Counted from the first letter of the stretch, positions 16,647 through 24,988 are shown. The stretch: DNA of 57,007 nucleotides from Bacteroidales bacterium (GCA_020052415.1 JAGVPB010000001.1:1-57007); one strand, 5' to 3'. Made by a program: numbers and translations. Notes: generated from the letters alone by a model not told the origin.

Positions 16647-18680
16647 TCAGGTTTTCCTGATGACTATTTGTTCGGACTGCTTGGAGATGAGAAGGTTGAA
16701 GAATTCTTTCAGGGTTTCATATTCCGCAGGAATAAACAATGTCTTCTTGATTTGGACAGTGCTTGTTATCATCAGGGTATTCCCATTTAAAGTAACATTA
16801 TATACAAACTTTCCTGCATTTGAAGGAAGTGTAACCATTGCAGGCTTTGGAAGATCTTCGGTGGTAAATCCCGGAGGAAGCTCATAAGTAAATATAAGCA
16901 ATTCATTGATAGGGTATGGGAGCTCAACAGGATAATTCCTTTCTTTCAGTTTAAATGGATTTTCACTGGTATTTTCAAAAAGCAAAGGATTTAATAAAAT
17001 AATATCTCCATTCATTTCAACTCCATTTGAAAAGCTAAATCCTATCTCCTCACCAACGGGATTATAAATGCTATCCAGGTCTGTCAGGTTTATTGTGTTG
17101 TATATTAAACCCTCCGTTTCTTTTTCTAGCTCTTTATAAAAATCATCACTTGAGGAGGCGCTGTGAATATCCTTTCGGTAATTTAATGCATTGTAAAATT
17201 CACGCTTATGGGAAACTATTCCGGTGATGTTTCCATCCGGAGATAAGGCCAGGGTATATAAAGATGTTCGCTTATCAGAACCCTCAGGGTTTAAACTTAT
17301 CCAATCGGCATTCTTTTCGCTGATGATCCGGCCTTTGTCATTTAAGCACCTTTCGGGCAACAGACCAGCCGGAGCATCCGGTTCGGTTGCGTCAAGAAGC
17401 ATGTTTTTTCCATTTATTTTCACAAGTGCGATCACATAATTAAAATCAGTAAGTGAGGGATGAGCCGGATTAATCATACCGTTTTTTCGGGTGCTGAGCG
17501 CAACCGGCTGTGCATCAATTCCAGCTTCCCTTAACGCTTTGATCAGTAATAGATTTATATCAGCCGAAGTTCCGTTTCCTTCCGAATATGGTTTTTTCAG
17601 ATCATCTGAAGTCAAGGAATTGGTCAGGTTCCACCTCATTCTGTTTTTTAAAAATTCATAGACAATAATGACTTTTTCCGTAGTATCCTGTATTCCGGAA
17701 ATTAATTCTTCAATCTCGTCACGAATAAAGCCGGCGCTTTTTATCCTTTTACCAAAGTTTTCATCGTCAAGCAATAATTCATTTATTTTCTCCCAGGTAT
17801 TTGTGTAATCCTTGTAAACATTGTTTATGCTTTTTGTGCTTGATAGCTCAAAAGAATAAATGCTTCGATAGTTTGATGAGGTAGTAAGAAATGTTTCTTC
17901 TTTGAAGGCCGGAATGTCTTTCATTACCAGTCTGTAACAACTCTCTTTATATGAAATATTTTCGTTATTATAAGTAGTCTTGGTTACCATGCCCCCCGAT
18001 CTCTCTGAACTGACAAATGTAATATTACCCATCTGCGTTGAATTTTCATTAATTGCAAGAGAATTATATCCAAGAAGGGTATGTTTGTAAATAAAATATT
18101 CAGGTATTTTCACATAATATTCACTCCACTTTACAGGGATCAGATACTGAAAAGACCAGGGTTGAATATTGAATAAAAAATCCGATTTAATGGTATAGGT
18201 AATATCGATGACAGAACCCTGTCGTACATTGGGCATGGCAAATGTGGAAGCTATGTGGTATTTATCTTCTTCCTTTTCCATGATGCTTTTATTTTCAAGT
18301 TTTGTTTTTACTATTTTTTCATTTTCCAGATTAAAGGTTATTCCTTCTGTTTCAATCAGCTTTTCACGATCAGAACCGTTACTCTGATATAAAATTATTT
18401 TAGAATCTCCGGCATTAACGCCTTCCTCATCAAAAACTTTAATCCTCACAGTCCTTTTAAAATAAACCTGGAAGCCCTTGTCGCCGGAGCGGTCGTACTC
18501 AAACCATGTTTCACCATAATCACATAATATAGCCGCATGTGCTGAAGAATCCAGATCGTAAACGGACATTTTTAGTTCGTTGTCATTTACTTTACCAAAT
18601 TTAATTGGAGATCCATCCGCCAAACATTGATGAAATGCTAAAGCTAAAACTGCTGAAATTAATACACTTAATTTTTTCAT
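16647..18680 (-). CDS. Secreted DUF3857 / transglutaminase-fold protein without the catalytic cysteine
   Basis: A 677-residue paralogue of the downstream gene, with a leader starting MKKLSVLISAVLALAFHQC. DUF3857 occupies about 45-260. The transglutaminase-like core reads EGNGTSADINLLLIKALREA: Ser372 stands where the neighbour has Cys327. The histidine-strand equivalent is TDFNYVIALV, so the histidine is also not in place. A catalytically inactive, binding or scaffold role is likely; I believe Cys-less members exist widely in this family. The start at 18680 gives the best leader, and an in-frame ATG at 18689 is possible. The promoter at 18790-18819 would give a leader RNA of about 100 nt that contains an inverted repeat. 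Confidence 0.75.
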   Translation of the reverse strand: MKKLSVLISAVLALAFHQCLADGSPIKFGKVNDNELKMSVYDLDSSAHAAILCDYGETWFEYDRSGDKGFQVYFKRTVRIKVFDEEGVNAGDSKIILYQSNGSDREKLIETEGITFNLENEKIVKTKLENKSIMEKEEDKYHIASTFAMPNVRQGSVIDITYTIKSDFLFNIQPWSFQYLIPVKWSEYYVKIPEYFIYKHTLLGYNSLAINENSTQMGNITFVSSERSGGMVTKTTYNNENISYKESCYRLVMKDIPAFKEETFLTTSSNYRSIYSFELSSTKSINNVYKDYTNTWEKINELLLDDENFGKRIKSAGFIRDEIEELISGIQDTTEKVIIVYEFLKNRMRWNLTNSLTSDDLKKPYSEGNGTSADINLLLIKALREAGIDAQPVALSTRKNGMINPAHPSLTDFNYVIALVKINGKNMLLDATEPDAPAGLLPERCLNDKGRIISEKNADWISLNPEGSDKRTSLYTLALSPDGNITGIVSHKREFYNALNYRKDIHSASSSDDFYKELEKETEGLIYNTINLTDLDSIYNPVGEEIGFSFSNGVEMNGDIILLNPLLFENTSENPFKLKERNYPVELPYPINELLIFTYELPPGFTTEDLPKPAMVTLPSNAGKFVYNVTLNGNTLMITSTVQIKKTLFIPAEYETLKEFFNLLISKQSEQIVIRKT

Positions 18681-18714
18681 AACTACCATAATCGGAAATT
18701 TTTGAAAATAACTA

Positions 18715-18762
18715 TTCCCTGAGTCTTTACACTTTCAACTATTTTGTTTATAGCTCAGGGAA
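18715..18762 (-). repeat. Perfect 9-bp inverted repeat in the DUF3857 leader
   Basis: TTCCCTGAG (18715-18723) and CTCAGGGAA (18754-18762) are exact reverse complements separated by 30 nt. They lie between the predicted promoter and the start codon of the DUF3857 operon, so the sequence would be in the 5' untranslated RNA. There is no T tract, so it is not a classical terminator. It could be an operator for a dimeric regulator or an RNA stem. Confidence 0.5.
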
Positions 18763-18789
18763 ATATTTGTTTGTTGCCGGTTCACGAAG

Positions 18790-18819
18790 CAAATATATAG
18801 ATTAAATCTAAAAAACAAA
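18790..18819 (-). promoter_or_regulatory. Bacteroidota sigma-ABfr-type promoter for the DUF3857 operon
   Basis: Read on the minus strand: TTTG (18819-18816), an 18-nt spacer, then TATATTTG (18797-18790). Both boxes are exact matches to TTTG/TAnnTTTG, and the spacing equals that of the polysaccharide-operon promoter at 45988-46017. It sits about 110 bases upstream of the 18680 start codon. Confidence 0.65.
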
Positions 18820-18858
18820 CTTCAATAATCCATTGAATCAGCCATTAATTCAGTCCAT

Positions 18859-19023
18859 CTAAAAATACACCTGTATCACCGGCGAAAGATAACCGATAAA
18901 AAATTGCGTTTTTTTATCACTCGAATAAGAAAGAAAAACACTGCCGCCCTGTAAATTAAGCCCGAATTTCACTTTTTTAAACCCGGTATAGATGCCAGTG
19001 GAAATTCCGGTGCTGATATAAAT
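18859..19023 (-). pseudogene. C-terminal remnant of an outer-membrane beta-barrel protein
   Basis: The minus strand stays open for 54 codons after an in-frame TAG, with alternating polar and aromatic residues. It starts IYISTGISTGIYTGFKK and ends FIGYLSPVIQVYF before a TAG stop. A strand-rich pattern closing on a terminal phenylalanine is the hallmark of the last barrel strands of outer-membrane proteins. There is no start codon or upstream coding part; cvpA begins directly upstream. I read it as the tail of a decayed gene. An ATG (19046-19044) opens only a 25-codon frame in another phase. Confidence 0.5.
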
Positions 19024-19058
19024 CTACTTTCGGTTTTTTGTTTCATTTTTTATGTGAG

Positions 19059-19592
19059 TCAGATTTTAGCTTCGACTTTGTTATCGTTTGGTTTATTAAA
19101 TTTATAATCATTGAAATCAAAGTCTTCAAGTCCATGCCAGAAAAACACAGCCACCGGCGCAATATATCCGTAGAAAAAAGAGCCGCTTTTCTTTTCTTCT
19201 GAAATCAGTTTACTATTGTAATGATTTATTATTGCCAGGAAAATGCTGATCAAAATCACTGCTTTAATCACTCCAAAGACTGCTCCGGCAAGCTTATTCA
19301 GGAAACCAAGAGCAATGACATCTACTACTTTCTCTAATATTTTTCCAAGAACAAAAACGATGATGAAAACCAAAATAAAAGTAATGACATAAGAAACGTT
19401 GGCAGCGCTGTCTTCAGATAAAGTGAAGTTCTCTTCAATAAATTTTGCTGCATATCCTGAAAAATAAATGGCGGCATAAATTCCAAGTATGAGAGCGGCA
19501 AGGGTTGCCAACTCAATGATCAGCCCTCGTCTAAAACCCTGCCACACAAACCATACTACGGGAACAAGAATAATAATATCGAGAAAATTCAT
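19059..19592 (-). CDS. cvpA: CvpA family membrane protein
   Basis: A 177-residue protein with four membrane helices, opening MNFLDIIILVPVVWFVWQGF and containing RRGLIIELATLAALILGIYAA, the typical CvpA start. Two further helices (about 65-85 and 102-122) are followed by a hydrophilic tail rich in Asn and Lys. CvpA proteins are inner-membrane proteins linked to colicin V export and envelope stress tolerance in Enterobacteria; the molecular function is unclear. It lies 45 bp downstream of the MlaF-like ATPase gene on the same strand and may be in that operon. Confidence 0.85.
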   Translation of the reverse strand: MNFLDIIILVPVVWFVWQGFRRGLIIELATLAALILGIYAAIYFSGYAAKFIEENFTLSEDSAANVSYVITFILVFIIVFVLGKILEKVVDVIALGFLNKLAGAVFGVIKAVILISIFLAIINHYNSKLISEEKKSGSFFYGYIAPVAVFFWHGLEDFDFNDYKFNKPNDNKVEAKI

Positions 19593-19637
19593 TGTTAAAT
19601 GGTATGATTATACAGGTTCTTACTCATAGCTATATAT

Positions 19638-20384
19638 CTACTTTTTCAGCCGTTTGGTTAACTCGGTGGCAAATACGAAATCATTTAGTTCCTGATTATC
19701 AGACGACAGTACCTGGTTTTTATCTCCTACCCACCACAGCTCACCTTTGTAGATGAACGATATTGTATCGCCAATTTTAATTACCGAATTCATATCATGT
19801 GTGTTGACTACTGTGGTCATATTAAATTCCTCGGTAAGCCGTTGAATGAGCTCGTCAATTACACCGGCTGTTTGGGGATCGAGTCCTGAATTCGGTTCAT
19901 CGCAAAACAGATACTGCGGATTCATAGAAATGGCGCGGGCAATGGCCACACGCTTGATCATCCCGCCACTTAATTCGGAGGGGAATAGTTTATTTGCGTT
20001 TTCAAGATTTACCCATTTGAGGCAGAAATTTACTCTTTCTATCTTCTCTTCTTTTGATTGATCTGTAAACATAGTAAGTGGAAACATCACGTTGTCTTCT
20101 ACAGTCATTGAATCAAAAAGGGCCCCGCCCTGAAACAGCATACCGAGTTCATTGCGAATGCTTTTTCTTTCATTGAACGACATTTCCGAAAAATTTCTGT
20201 CATCGAATAATATTTGTCCTTTATCGGCCTCATACAGGCCGATGAGGCACTTCATCAAAACCGTCTTTCCCGAACCGCTTTGTCCGATAATAAGATTGGT
20301 TTTTCCTTTTTCAAATTTTACGCTGATGTCTTTCAATACAAGGTGATCACCAAATGATTTGAATATGTTTTTACCTTCAATCAT
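19638..20384 (-). CDS. ABC transporter ATPase, MlaF-type lipid transport
   Basis: A 248-residue ATPase with Walker A (GQSGSGKT), Q-loop (MLFQGGALFDSMTVEDNVMF), signature LSGGM and Walker B (YLFCDEPNSGLDP). The Q-loop sequence is characteristic of MlaF/Mkl-type ATPases that energise phospholipid exchange between membranes. The ATG at 20384 overlaps the stop codon of the permease gene as ATGA, which fixes the start and implies translational coupling. A longer reading from 20441 would run back into the permease gene. The substrate-binding MCE protein is not within the window. Confidence 0.92.
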   Translation of the reverse strand: MIEGKNIFKSFGDHLVLKDISVKFEKGKTNLIIGQSGSGKTVLMKCLIGLYEADKGQILFDDRNFSEMSFNERKSIRNELGMLFQGGALFDSMTVEDNVMFPLTMFTDQSKEEKIERVNFCLKWVNLENANKLFPSELSGGMIKRVAIARAISMNPQYLFCDEPNSGLDPQTAGVIDELIQRLTEEFNMTTVVNTHDMNSVIKIGDTISFIYKGELWWVGDKNQVLSSDNQELNDFVFATELTKRLKK

Positions 20385-21115
20385 GACAGCAGTAACTGGG
20401 TTAAGATAAGGTTGAATAAAATGATCATAATGCTGCTCCAAACGACAGCCCTGGTACTTGCAGCCCCTACTTCAATGGCTCCGCCCTTAACATTAAACCC
20501 TTCAAAACCCGAAATGCTGGTAATGATAAATGCAAATACAACGGTTTTAATGAGGGCATAAACGATTGTATAGCCTTCGAACCAACCGCGTATTCCTTCG
20601 AGGTAATCCTGGGTGGTAAAAAGCTGGGTGGTTGCAGCCACAAAATAACCACCAACCAAACCAAAGCCCATGCTCAGGATAATAAGAACCGGGTTGATCA
20701 GCATGGCAGCGGTTATTTTCGGAAAAATAAGGTAATTCGGAGGATTGATCCCCATGATCTCAAGCGCATCTATTTGCTCGGTCACACGCATAGTACCTAT
20801 TTCGGAAGCAATGCGCGATCCAACTTTGCCTGCAAGGATAAGACTGATGATAGTAGGAGAAAACTCGAGTATGACGGACTGACGGACTGTGAAACCAACC
20901 ATTTTTAATGGAATAAGAGGACTGTCAATATTATAGGCAGTTTGAATGGCCACTACTGCTCCCATGAAAACCGAAATGATGGCCGTAATACCAAGGGATT
21001 CAATTCCAAGATGGTAAATTTCAAGGATAAGCTGTTTTTTATAAACCTTCCATTTATCAGGTTTACGAAATACTTTTAACATCAAGAGCAAATAGGAGCC
21101 AAAACGACTTATCAT
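20381..21115 (-). CDS. MlaE-type ABC transporter permease
   Basis: A 244-residue inner-membrane protein with five to six helices. It carries VRQSVILEFSPTIISLILAG and KVGSRIASEIGTMRVTEQI, where the E-x-G-x-M-x-V-x-E-Q segment couples the permease to the ATPase. It closes with FNVKGGAIEVGAASTRAVV, a standard MlaE/YrbE ending. With the overlapping MlaF-like gene it forms the core of a lipid transport system that would keep outer-membrane asymmetry. MlaD/MCE, MlaC and MlaB homologues are absent here and may be elsewhere. Confidence 0.92.
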   Translation of the reverse strand: MISRFGSYLLLMLKVFRKPDKWKVYKKQLILEIYHLGIESLGITAIISVFMGAVVAIQTAYNIDSPLIPLKMVGFTVRQSVILEFSPTIISLILAGKVGSRIASEIGTMRVTEQIDALEIMGINPPNYLIFPKITAAMLINPVLIILSMGFGLVGGYFVAATTQLFTTQDYLEGIRGWFEGYTIVYALIKTVVFAFIITSISGFEGFNVKGGAIEVGAASTRAVVWSSIMIILFNLILTQLLLS

Positions 21116-21172
21116 GAAAAGATGATTAAACTCCTGCTAAATTAATACAAATTATGATTTCGGCTTTTTTAA

Positions 21173-21180
21173 TATTTTTG
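21173..21180 (+). promoter_or_regulatory. -7 promoter element upstream of the small lipoprotein
   Basis: TATTTTTG fits TAnnTTTG and lies 24 bases before the ATG at 21205. No -33 box is apparent at the normal spacing. Confidence 0.35.
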
Positions 21181-21204
21181 AGAACTTTTTAAAACTCTAA
21201 AAAA

Positions 21205-21375
21205 ATGTCCGTTAAAAAAATATTTTTCCTGTTACCCTTCATTATTCTTACTTTGACTGTGTTTGAAGCTTGTTCTGCCAACCGTAAGATGAAAAAGAAA
21301 TGCCAGGATTGTCCGGAATTCAGCCAAACAGAGGAAAAACAGCAAACCATTGCACAATGGAATGAAGACAAATAG
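21205..21375 (+). CDS. Small predicted lipoprotein (56 residues)
   Basis: The reading frame starts MSVKKIFFLLPFIILTLTVF and continues EACSANRKMKKKCQDCPEF. The leader is basic then strongly hydrophobic, ending at Cys23 in a Bacteroidota-like lipobox (FEAC). The mature part is only 34 residues, hydrophilic, with a CxxC pair (CQDC) and a Gln/Glu-rich end. It overlaps the SprT-like gene by 14 bases and sits under a -7 box, which supports a real gene. The family is unrecognised. CxxC could bind a metal or form a disulfide. Confidence 0.6.
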   Translation: MSVKKIFFLLPFIILTLTVFEACSANRKMKKKCQDCPEFSQTEEKQQTIAQWNEDK

Positions 21376-21973
21376 AGAAATTTTATCAGAATATTTACCC
21401 GAAAAGGCTGTTTCGCTTGCGCTTAATTTACTGGAAGATTCCAATGTCCAGCTCAGGATTACGAAAAGCAGATCAACAAAATTGGGCGATTACCGCCCTC
21501 CCTTAAATAGAAAGTATCACAGGATTTCTGTTAATCATGACCTGAATAAATATCACTTTCTTATCACCCTGATCCATGAATTTGCTCATTTAAAAAACTG
21601 GAATCTTCATCAGCGTAAGGTAAGGCCGCATGGCAAGGAATGGAAAACATTTTTCAGGGAACTTATGGCACCCTATCTGGTCCAGGAAATTTTTCCTCCC
21701 GACATTCTTGAAGTGGTAATTCAGTTCATGAAAAATCCCACTTCATCAGTTGTCAATATTAAACTCCTGAAAAAACTGAGAGAATATGATAAAGGCATGA
21801 CCCTAATTACTCTTGACGATATTCCCGAAAACAGCAAGTTCAGCATTTATAATGGTGTTATTTTCACAAAACTTGAAAAACTGAAAAAAAGATATAAATG
21901 CCTGAGGCTCGATACAAACCGAATTTATTTGGTAAGTCCTGTAATGCAGGTGGTTCCTTTGATTGACAATTAA
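21362..21973 (+). CDS. SprT-like zinc metalloprotease domain protein
   Basis: A 203-residue protein. The zinc site HEFAHLKNW is an HExxH motif, and RPHGKEWKTFFRELM supplies the third histidine ligand seen in SprT/Spartan-like families. The C-terminal part (LKKRYKCLRLDTNRIYLVSP) matches the SprT beta end, but only one cysteine remains of the usual zinc-ribbon pairs. It is soluble and cytoplasmic. Spartan relatives digest DNA-protein crosslinks; the bacterial SprT role is not established. The start ATG 21362 is preferred over an upstream TTG at 21350. The gene ends one base before the convergent MORN-variant gene. Confidence 0.8.
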   Translation: MKTNREILSEYLPEKAVSLALNLLEDSNVQLRITKSRSTKLGDYRPPLNRKYHRISVNHDLNKYHFLITLIHEFAHLKNWNLHQRKVRPHGKEWKTFFRELMAPYLVQEIFPPDILEVVIQFMKNPTSSVVNIKLLKKLREYDKGMTLITLDDIPENSKFSIYNGVIFTKLEKLKKRYKCLRLDTNRIYLVSPVMQVVPLIDN

Positions 21974-23524
21974 TTATTCAAGATCATCCTTACTGCTGGC
22001 GCCGGCAGTTTCTTCATCATAAATTCTTATTCTGATTCCGTCATATTTTTTTTCAACTCCGTTCTCATAAAAAATACTTATAAAGGCGGAACCATCATCG
22101 TTGTACTTTAACCATTCACCATTCTTCAAACCCATCACATAATCTCCTTCTGTTTTTTTATTACCGTTAGGCCAGTACCAGATATGATGCCCGTTCGGAG
22201 TATCTTCTATGAATTTCCCTTCAAAGCTTAGCAATCCATCCGGGTAGTAATTTTTGCTGATTCCGTTTAATAATCCGTTGAAATATTCTTCTTCTGATAA
22301 ATGGTCGCCATAATTCAATTTCCATTTACCTTCACGATAATCCTCAATGTATTCACCCTGTGCGATGATAGCACCGGTTTCATCATACTCCGAACTTAAA
22401 CCATCAATTTTACCATTCAAATAGGTTTCCTCGCGCTGTATAGTTCCTGTCGCAAAATACCACATCCAGATGCCCTCCTCCTTCCCATCATTGTTATAGG
22501 AACCAGTCTGTTCCAGTTGTCCGTTCGGATGATAGAATTTCCATTCACCAACCCTTTTTCCTTTATTGTAAACGCCCTCGGATCTCAGAGCACCATTCGG
22601 AAAATATTCCTTCCATGCTCCGTCCCTGGTACCTTCTTCATCGGTAATTCCTTCTCCGCTAAGATTACCGTTTTTAAAAACATAACCTGCAACGATTTTT
22701 CCATCCGGCGAGTATTCTCTCCTTACTCCCTCGGGTACGTCATCCTTATAGCTCGCGACTATTTTGGGCCTTCCATTAGGGTAATATTCTGTTTTAATAT
22801 CAAGTTTGGCAAGTTCAGCAACCTCCTCCTGCAGTATTCCATCAATGTATTTGGAAGTTGAGATCAGGTCACCGTTTTCAGAAAACTCCTTGAAGTAGCC
22901 ATGTTTAAGATCGTTTTTAAATTCACCTTCAAGGCTGACATTTCCATTCGGATAAAAATATTTCCATTTGCCCTGTTTCATACTGGCTTTATCAATCTTG
23001 TTGATGTACTCAATATCCGTTGTATATCCCTTTTTATAATAAACAAGCTTAACCACCCGGCCGTCGCTATCGGTAAATTCTTTACCAGTTCCTTCTTCGA
23101 GACCATCAATAAAATTTATTTCTTTCCAGAGTTTACCGCCAGGATAATAATAATAAGTATATCCCTGTTTAACATCGTCAATAAAGTTTTCTTCAACGAT
23201 TTCATTCTCCTGATAAGTTGTTCTTATCCCATTCTTTTTCCCGTCAAGATAATTGATTTTCAGGGCAACTCTGCCTGAATCATCATAAAAAACCCAGGTG
23301 CTGTCGAGTCTGAAATTAAAGCGATTACCTTCCGATTTTATGATCCCATTTTCATGGTAAGTTTTCCAATAACCATCCGGTTGTCCGTTTTTCATATAAC
23401 CCTCACTCGAAAGTACGCCGCTTTCGTAATAAAACTTTTGATAACCATCGGGATTAATATTTTCCTGGGCATGCAGGCTAAATATTATTGTAATAAAAAT
23501 TAAAAGAAGATTTGATTTTCTCAT
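21974..23524 (-). CDS. MORN-variant (YwqK-type) repeat protein, secreted
   Basis: A 516-residue protein. A leader of about 20 residues (MRKSNLLLIFITIIFSLHAQ) is followed by roughly twenty tandem 21-25-residue units of the type YYPNGKLxxEGxYxNGxxDGxW (MORN_2), covering nearly the whole chain. Such proteins are common in Bacteroidota and are often annotated as YwqK-family antitoxins, but no toxin partner lies nearby; a periplasmic or surface binding scaffold is more likely. Its ATG overlaps the nadA stop codon as TAATG, so its translation is probably coupled to nadA. Confidence 0.85.
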   Translation of the reverse strand: MRKSNLLLIFITIIFSLHAQENINPDGYQKFYYESGVLSSEGYMKNGQPDGYWKTYHENGIIKSEGNRFNFRLDSTWVFYDDSGRVALKINYLDGKKNGIRTTYQENEIVEENFIDDVKQGYTYYYYPGGKLWKEINFIDGLEEGTGKEFTDSDGRVVKLVYYKKGYTTDIEYINKIDKASMKQGKWKYFYPNGNVSLEGEFKNDLKHGYFKEFSENGDLISTSKYIDGILQEEVAELAKLDIKTEYYPNGRPKIVASYKDDVPEGVRREYSPDGKIVAGYVFKNGNLSGEGITDEEGTRDGAWKEYFPNGALRSEGVYNKGKRVGEWKFYHPNGQLEQTGSYNNDGKEEGIWMWYFATGTIQREETYLNGKIDGLSSEYDETGAIIAQGEYIEDYREGKWKLNYGDHLSEEEYFNGLLNGISKNYYPDGLLSFEGKFIEDTPNGHHIWYWPNGNKKTEGDYVMGLKNGEWLKYNDDGSAFISIFYENGVEKKYDGIRIRIYDEETAGASSKDDLE

Positions 23525-24498
23525 TATTTGATCAGGTTCATTTTTTTCGAAATTTCAAGCATTTTTAATATCGGCTTTTTTGCTTTCGATATAACTTCAT
23601 CAGTCAGTTTTATTTCCGGTTTTTCATTTTTTATGCACAAATATAGTTTTTCAAGAGTATTCAGTTTCATATATGGGCAATCGTTACAGGAACAGGTTTT
23701 ATCTGTCGGTACTATCAAAAATTCCTTTTCAGGTGAATTCTTTTTCATTTGATGGAGTATTCCTGTTTCGGTAGCAACAATAAATTTTTTAGCGCTGTTA
23801 GTCATTGTAAACTTCAGCATTGCAGTGGTGGAACCAACAAAATCAGCCAATTCAAGTACAGCAGCCTTACATTCAGGATGAGCAATTAAAAGGGCATTCG
23901 GATTTTCAATTTTTAGTTTAATTATTGCTTCTGTTGATAAAATATCATGAACTTCGCAGGTTCCGTTCCACAAAACCATGTTTCTGCCTGTAATCCGGTT
24001 AATATAGCCTCCGAGGTTCTTATCCGGTGCAAAAATAATTTTCTGTTCTACAGGATATGATTCCACTATCTGAACCGCATTTCCTGAAGTGCAAATAACA
24101 TCCGACATTGTCTTTATATCGGCAGAGCAATTGATATATGAAATCACAATATGATCAGGATATCTGGCTTTGAAAGCAGCAAATTTATCCTTTGGGCATG
24201 AATCAGCCAGAGAACAGCCTGCATTTAAATCGGGGAGTACAACTTTGATTGCCGGATTTAAAATCTTAGCTGTTTCCGCCATAAAATGAACCCCGGCAAA
24301 AATGATCATATCAGCACTGGTACCGGCAGCCTTTTGGGATAAACCCAGACTATCTCCCACAAAGTCCGCAATATCCTGAATTTCCGGAACCTGGTAGTAA
24401 TGAGCAAGAAGAATTGCGTTTTTTTCTTTTTTCAAAGATACTATTCTTTCCTTCAGTTCATGATCATGGTCAACGATAGTATCTGTTTCTTTAAACAT
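23524..24498 (-). CDS. nadA: Quinolinate synthase
   Basis: A 324-residue NadA, which condenses iminoaspartate with dihydroxyacetone phosphate to give quinolinate for NAD synthesis. The three 4Fe-4S cysteines are placed as expected: in DLNAGCSLADSC, in LWNGTCEVHD and in CSCNDCPYM. The substrate-binding stretches AHYYQVPEIQDIADFVGDS and PDKNLGGY are also intact. nadB and nadC are not adjacent. A long AT-rich gap with an imperfect inverted repeat lies upstream of the start. Confidence 0.96.
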   Translation of the reverse strand: MFKETDTIVDHDHELKERIVSLKKEKNAILLAHYYQVPEIQDIADFVGDSLGLSQKAAGTSADMIIFAGVHFMAETAKILNPAIKVVLPDLNAGCSLADSCPKDKFAAFKARYPDHIVISYINCSADIKTMSDVICTSGNAVQIVESYPVEQKIIFAPDKNLGGYINRITGRNMVLWNGTCEVHDILSTEAIIKLKIENPNALLIAHPECKAAVLELADFVGSTTAMLKFTMTNSAKKFIVATETGILHQMKKNSPEKEFLIVPTDKTCSCNDCPYMKLNTLEKLYLCIKNEKPEIKLTDEVISKAKKPILKMLEISKKMNLIK

Positions 24499-24552
24499 TG
24501 TATCTTATATTTATTAAATAGTTTTAAAATTTTTATATAATATTAATAAGCC

Positions 24553-24629
24553 TGTTAGCAGTGTTGAAAATAAAAAGTCATAATAATTGACATTTTCATT
24601 TTTCATTTAATATTAACACCCTGCTAACA
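24553..24629. repeat. Long imperfect inverted repeat upstream of nadA
   Basis: TGTTAGCAG (24553-24561) pairs exactly with CTGCTAACA (24621-24629). TGTT (24562-24565) pairs with AACA (24615-24618) across a CC bulge. Inside, GAAAATAAAAAGTCA (24566-24580) pairs with TGACATTTTCATTTTTC (24588-24604) with two extra bases on one arm, around a 7-nt loop. One arm carries an additional 10-base bulge. As RNA or cruciform DNA this would be a substantial hairpin, 55 bases before the nadA ATG. Confidence 0.55.
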
Positions 24630-24962
24630 TAATTTAGTATTGTCCAATAATACTTTATACATTTATCAACAAATTGTTAAAATGTAATCAAGTTTATAAA
24701 AAGTATTTCACTTGATGAAAAAAAATTGTTCATTATTGGTACATAACCGGTAAAAAGTATTCATAACTGCTGACTCAATTTTACAGTAAAACAAATTTGT
24801 TAACGAACTATAACCTTATTAAAAGATTGTAACAAAATTACACAGATATAAACAATTCAAAGTTGAAAAAATAAGATTTTGATTTTTAACCATATACAAA
24901 TTATCTGGTAGAATGTTAACCGAATAAAGCTTTAATTTATAACCATATATGTTTTTATTCAT

Positions 24963-24970
24963 TAATTTTG
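24963..24970 (+). promoter_or_regulatory. -7 promoter element for rpiB-lutB
   Basis: TAATTTTG matches TAnnTTTG and lies 18 bases before the ATG at 24989. No -33 TTTG is visible. The TTG of a longer rpiB reading (24968) lies inside this box, which favours the ATG start. Confidence 0.35.
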
Positions 24971-24988
24971 TTAGAAATATTTTTCAAC

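Larger units (their letters stand above)
24499..24988. other. AT-rich divergent intergenic region between nadA and rpiB
   Basis: Nearly 500 bases without a supportable gene on either strand. It holds a 77-base imperfect inverted repeat (24553-24629), a -7 box for rpiB, and one sequence, TTATCAACA (24663-24671), one base away from a DnaA box. I see no tRNA-like or riboswitch fold. It is the longest gap between genes in the window. Confidence 0.6.

Noticed and set aside
22517-23278. Two plus-strand open frames of 114 and 125 codons
   Set aside because: Both are shadows of the MORN-variant repeats, whose regular codon pattern keeps the opposite strand open.
21974-23524. Toxin-antitoxin system (YwqK antitoxin)
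   Set aside because: The name comes from the repeat family. No toxin gene is adjacent, and the protein has a signal peptide.
24499-24629. NAD riboswitch upstream of nadA
   Set aside because: The inverted repeat is real, but its sequence does not resemble the NAD-I or NAD-II aptamers as I know them.
24499-24988. Replication origin
   Set aside because: Only one near-match to a DnaA box (TTATCAACA, 24663-24671) and no dnaA, dnaN or box cluster. An AT-rich gap alone is not enough.
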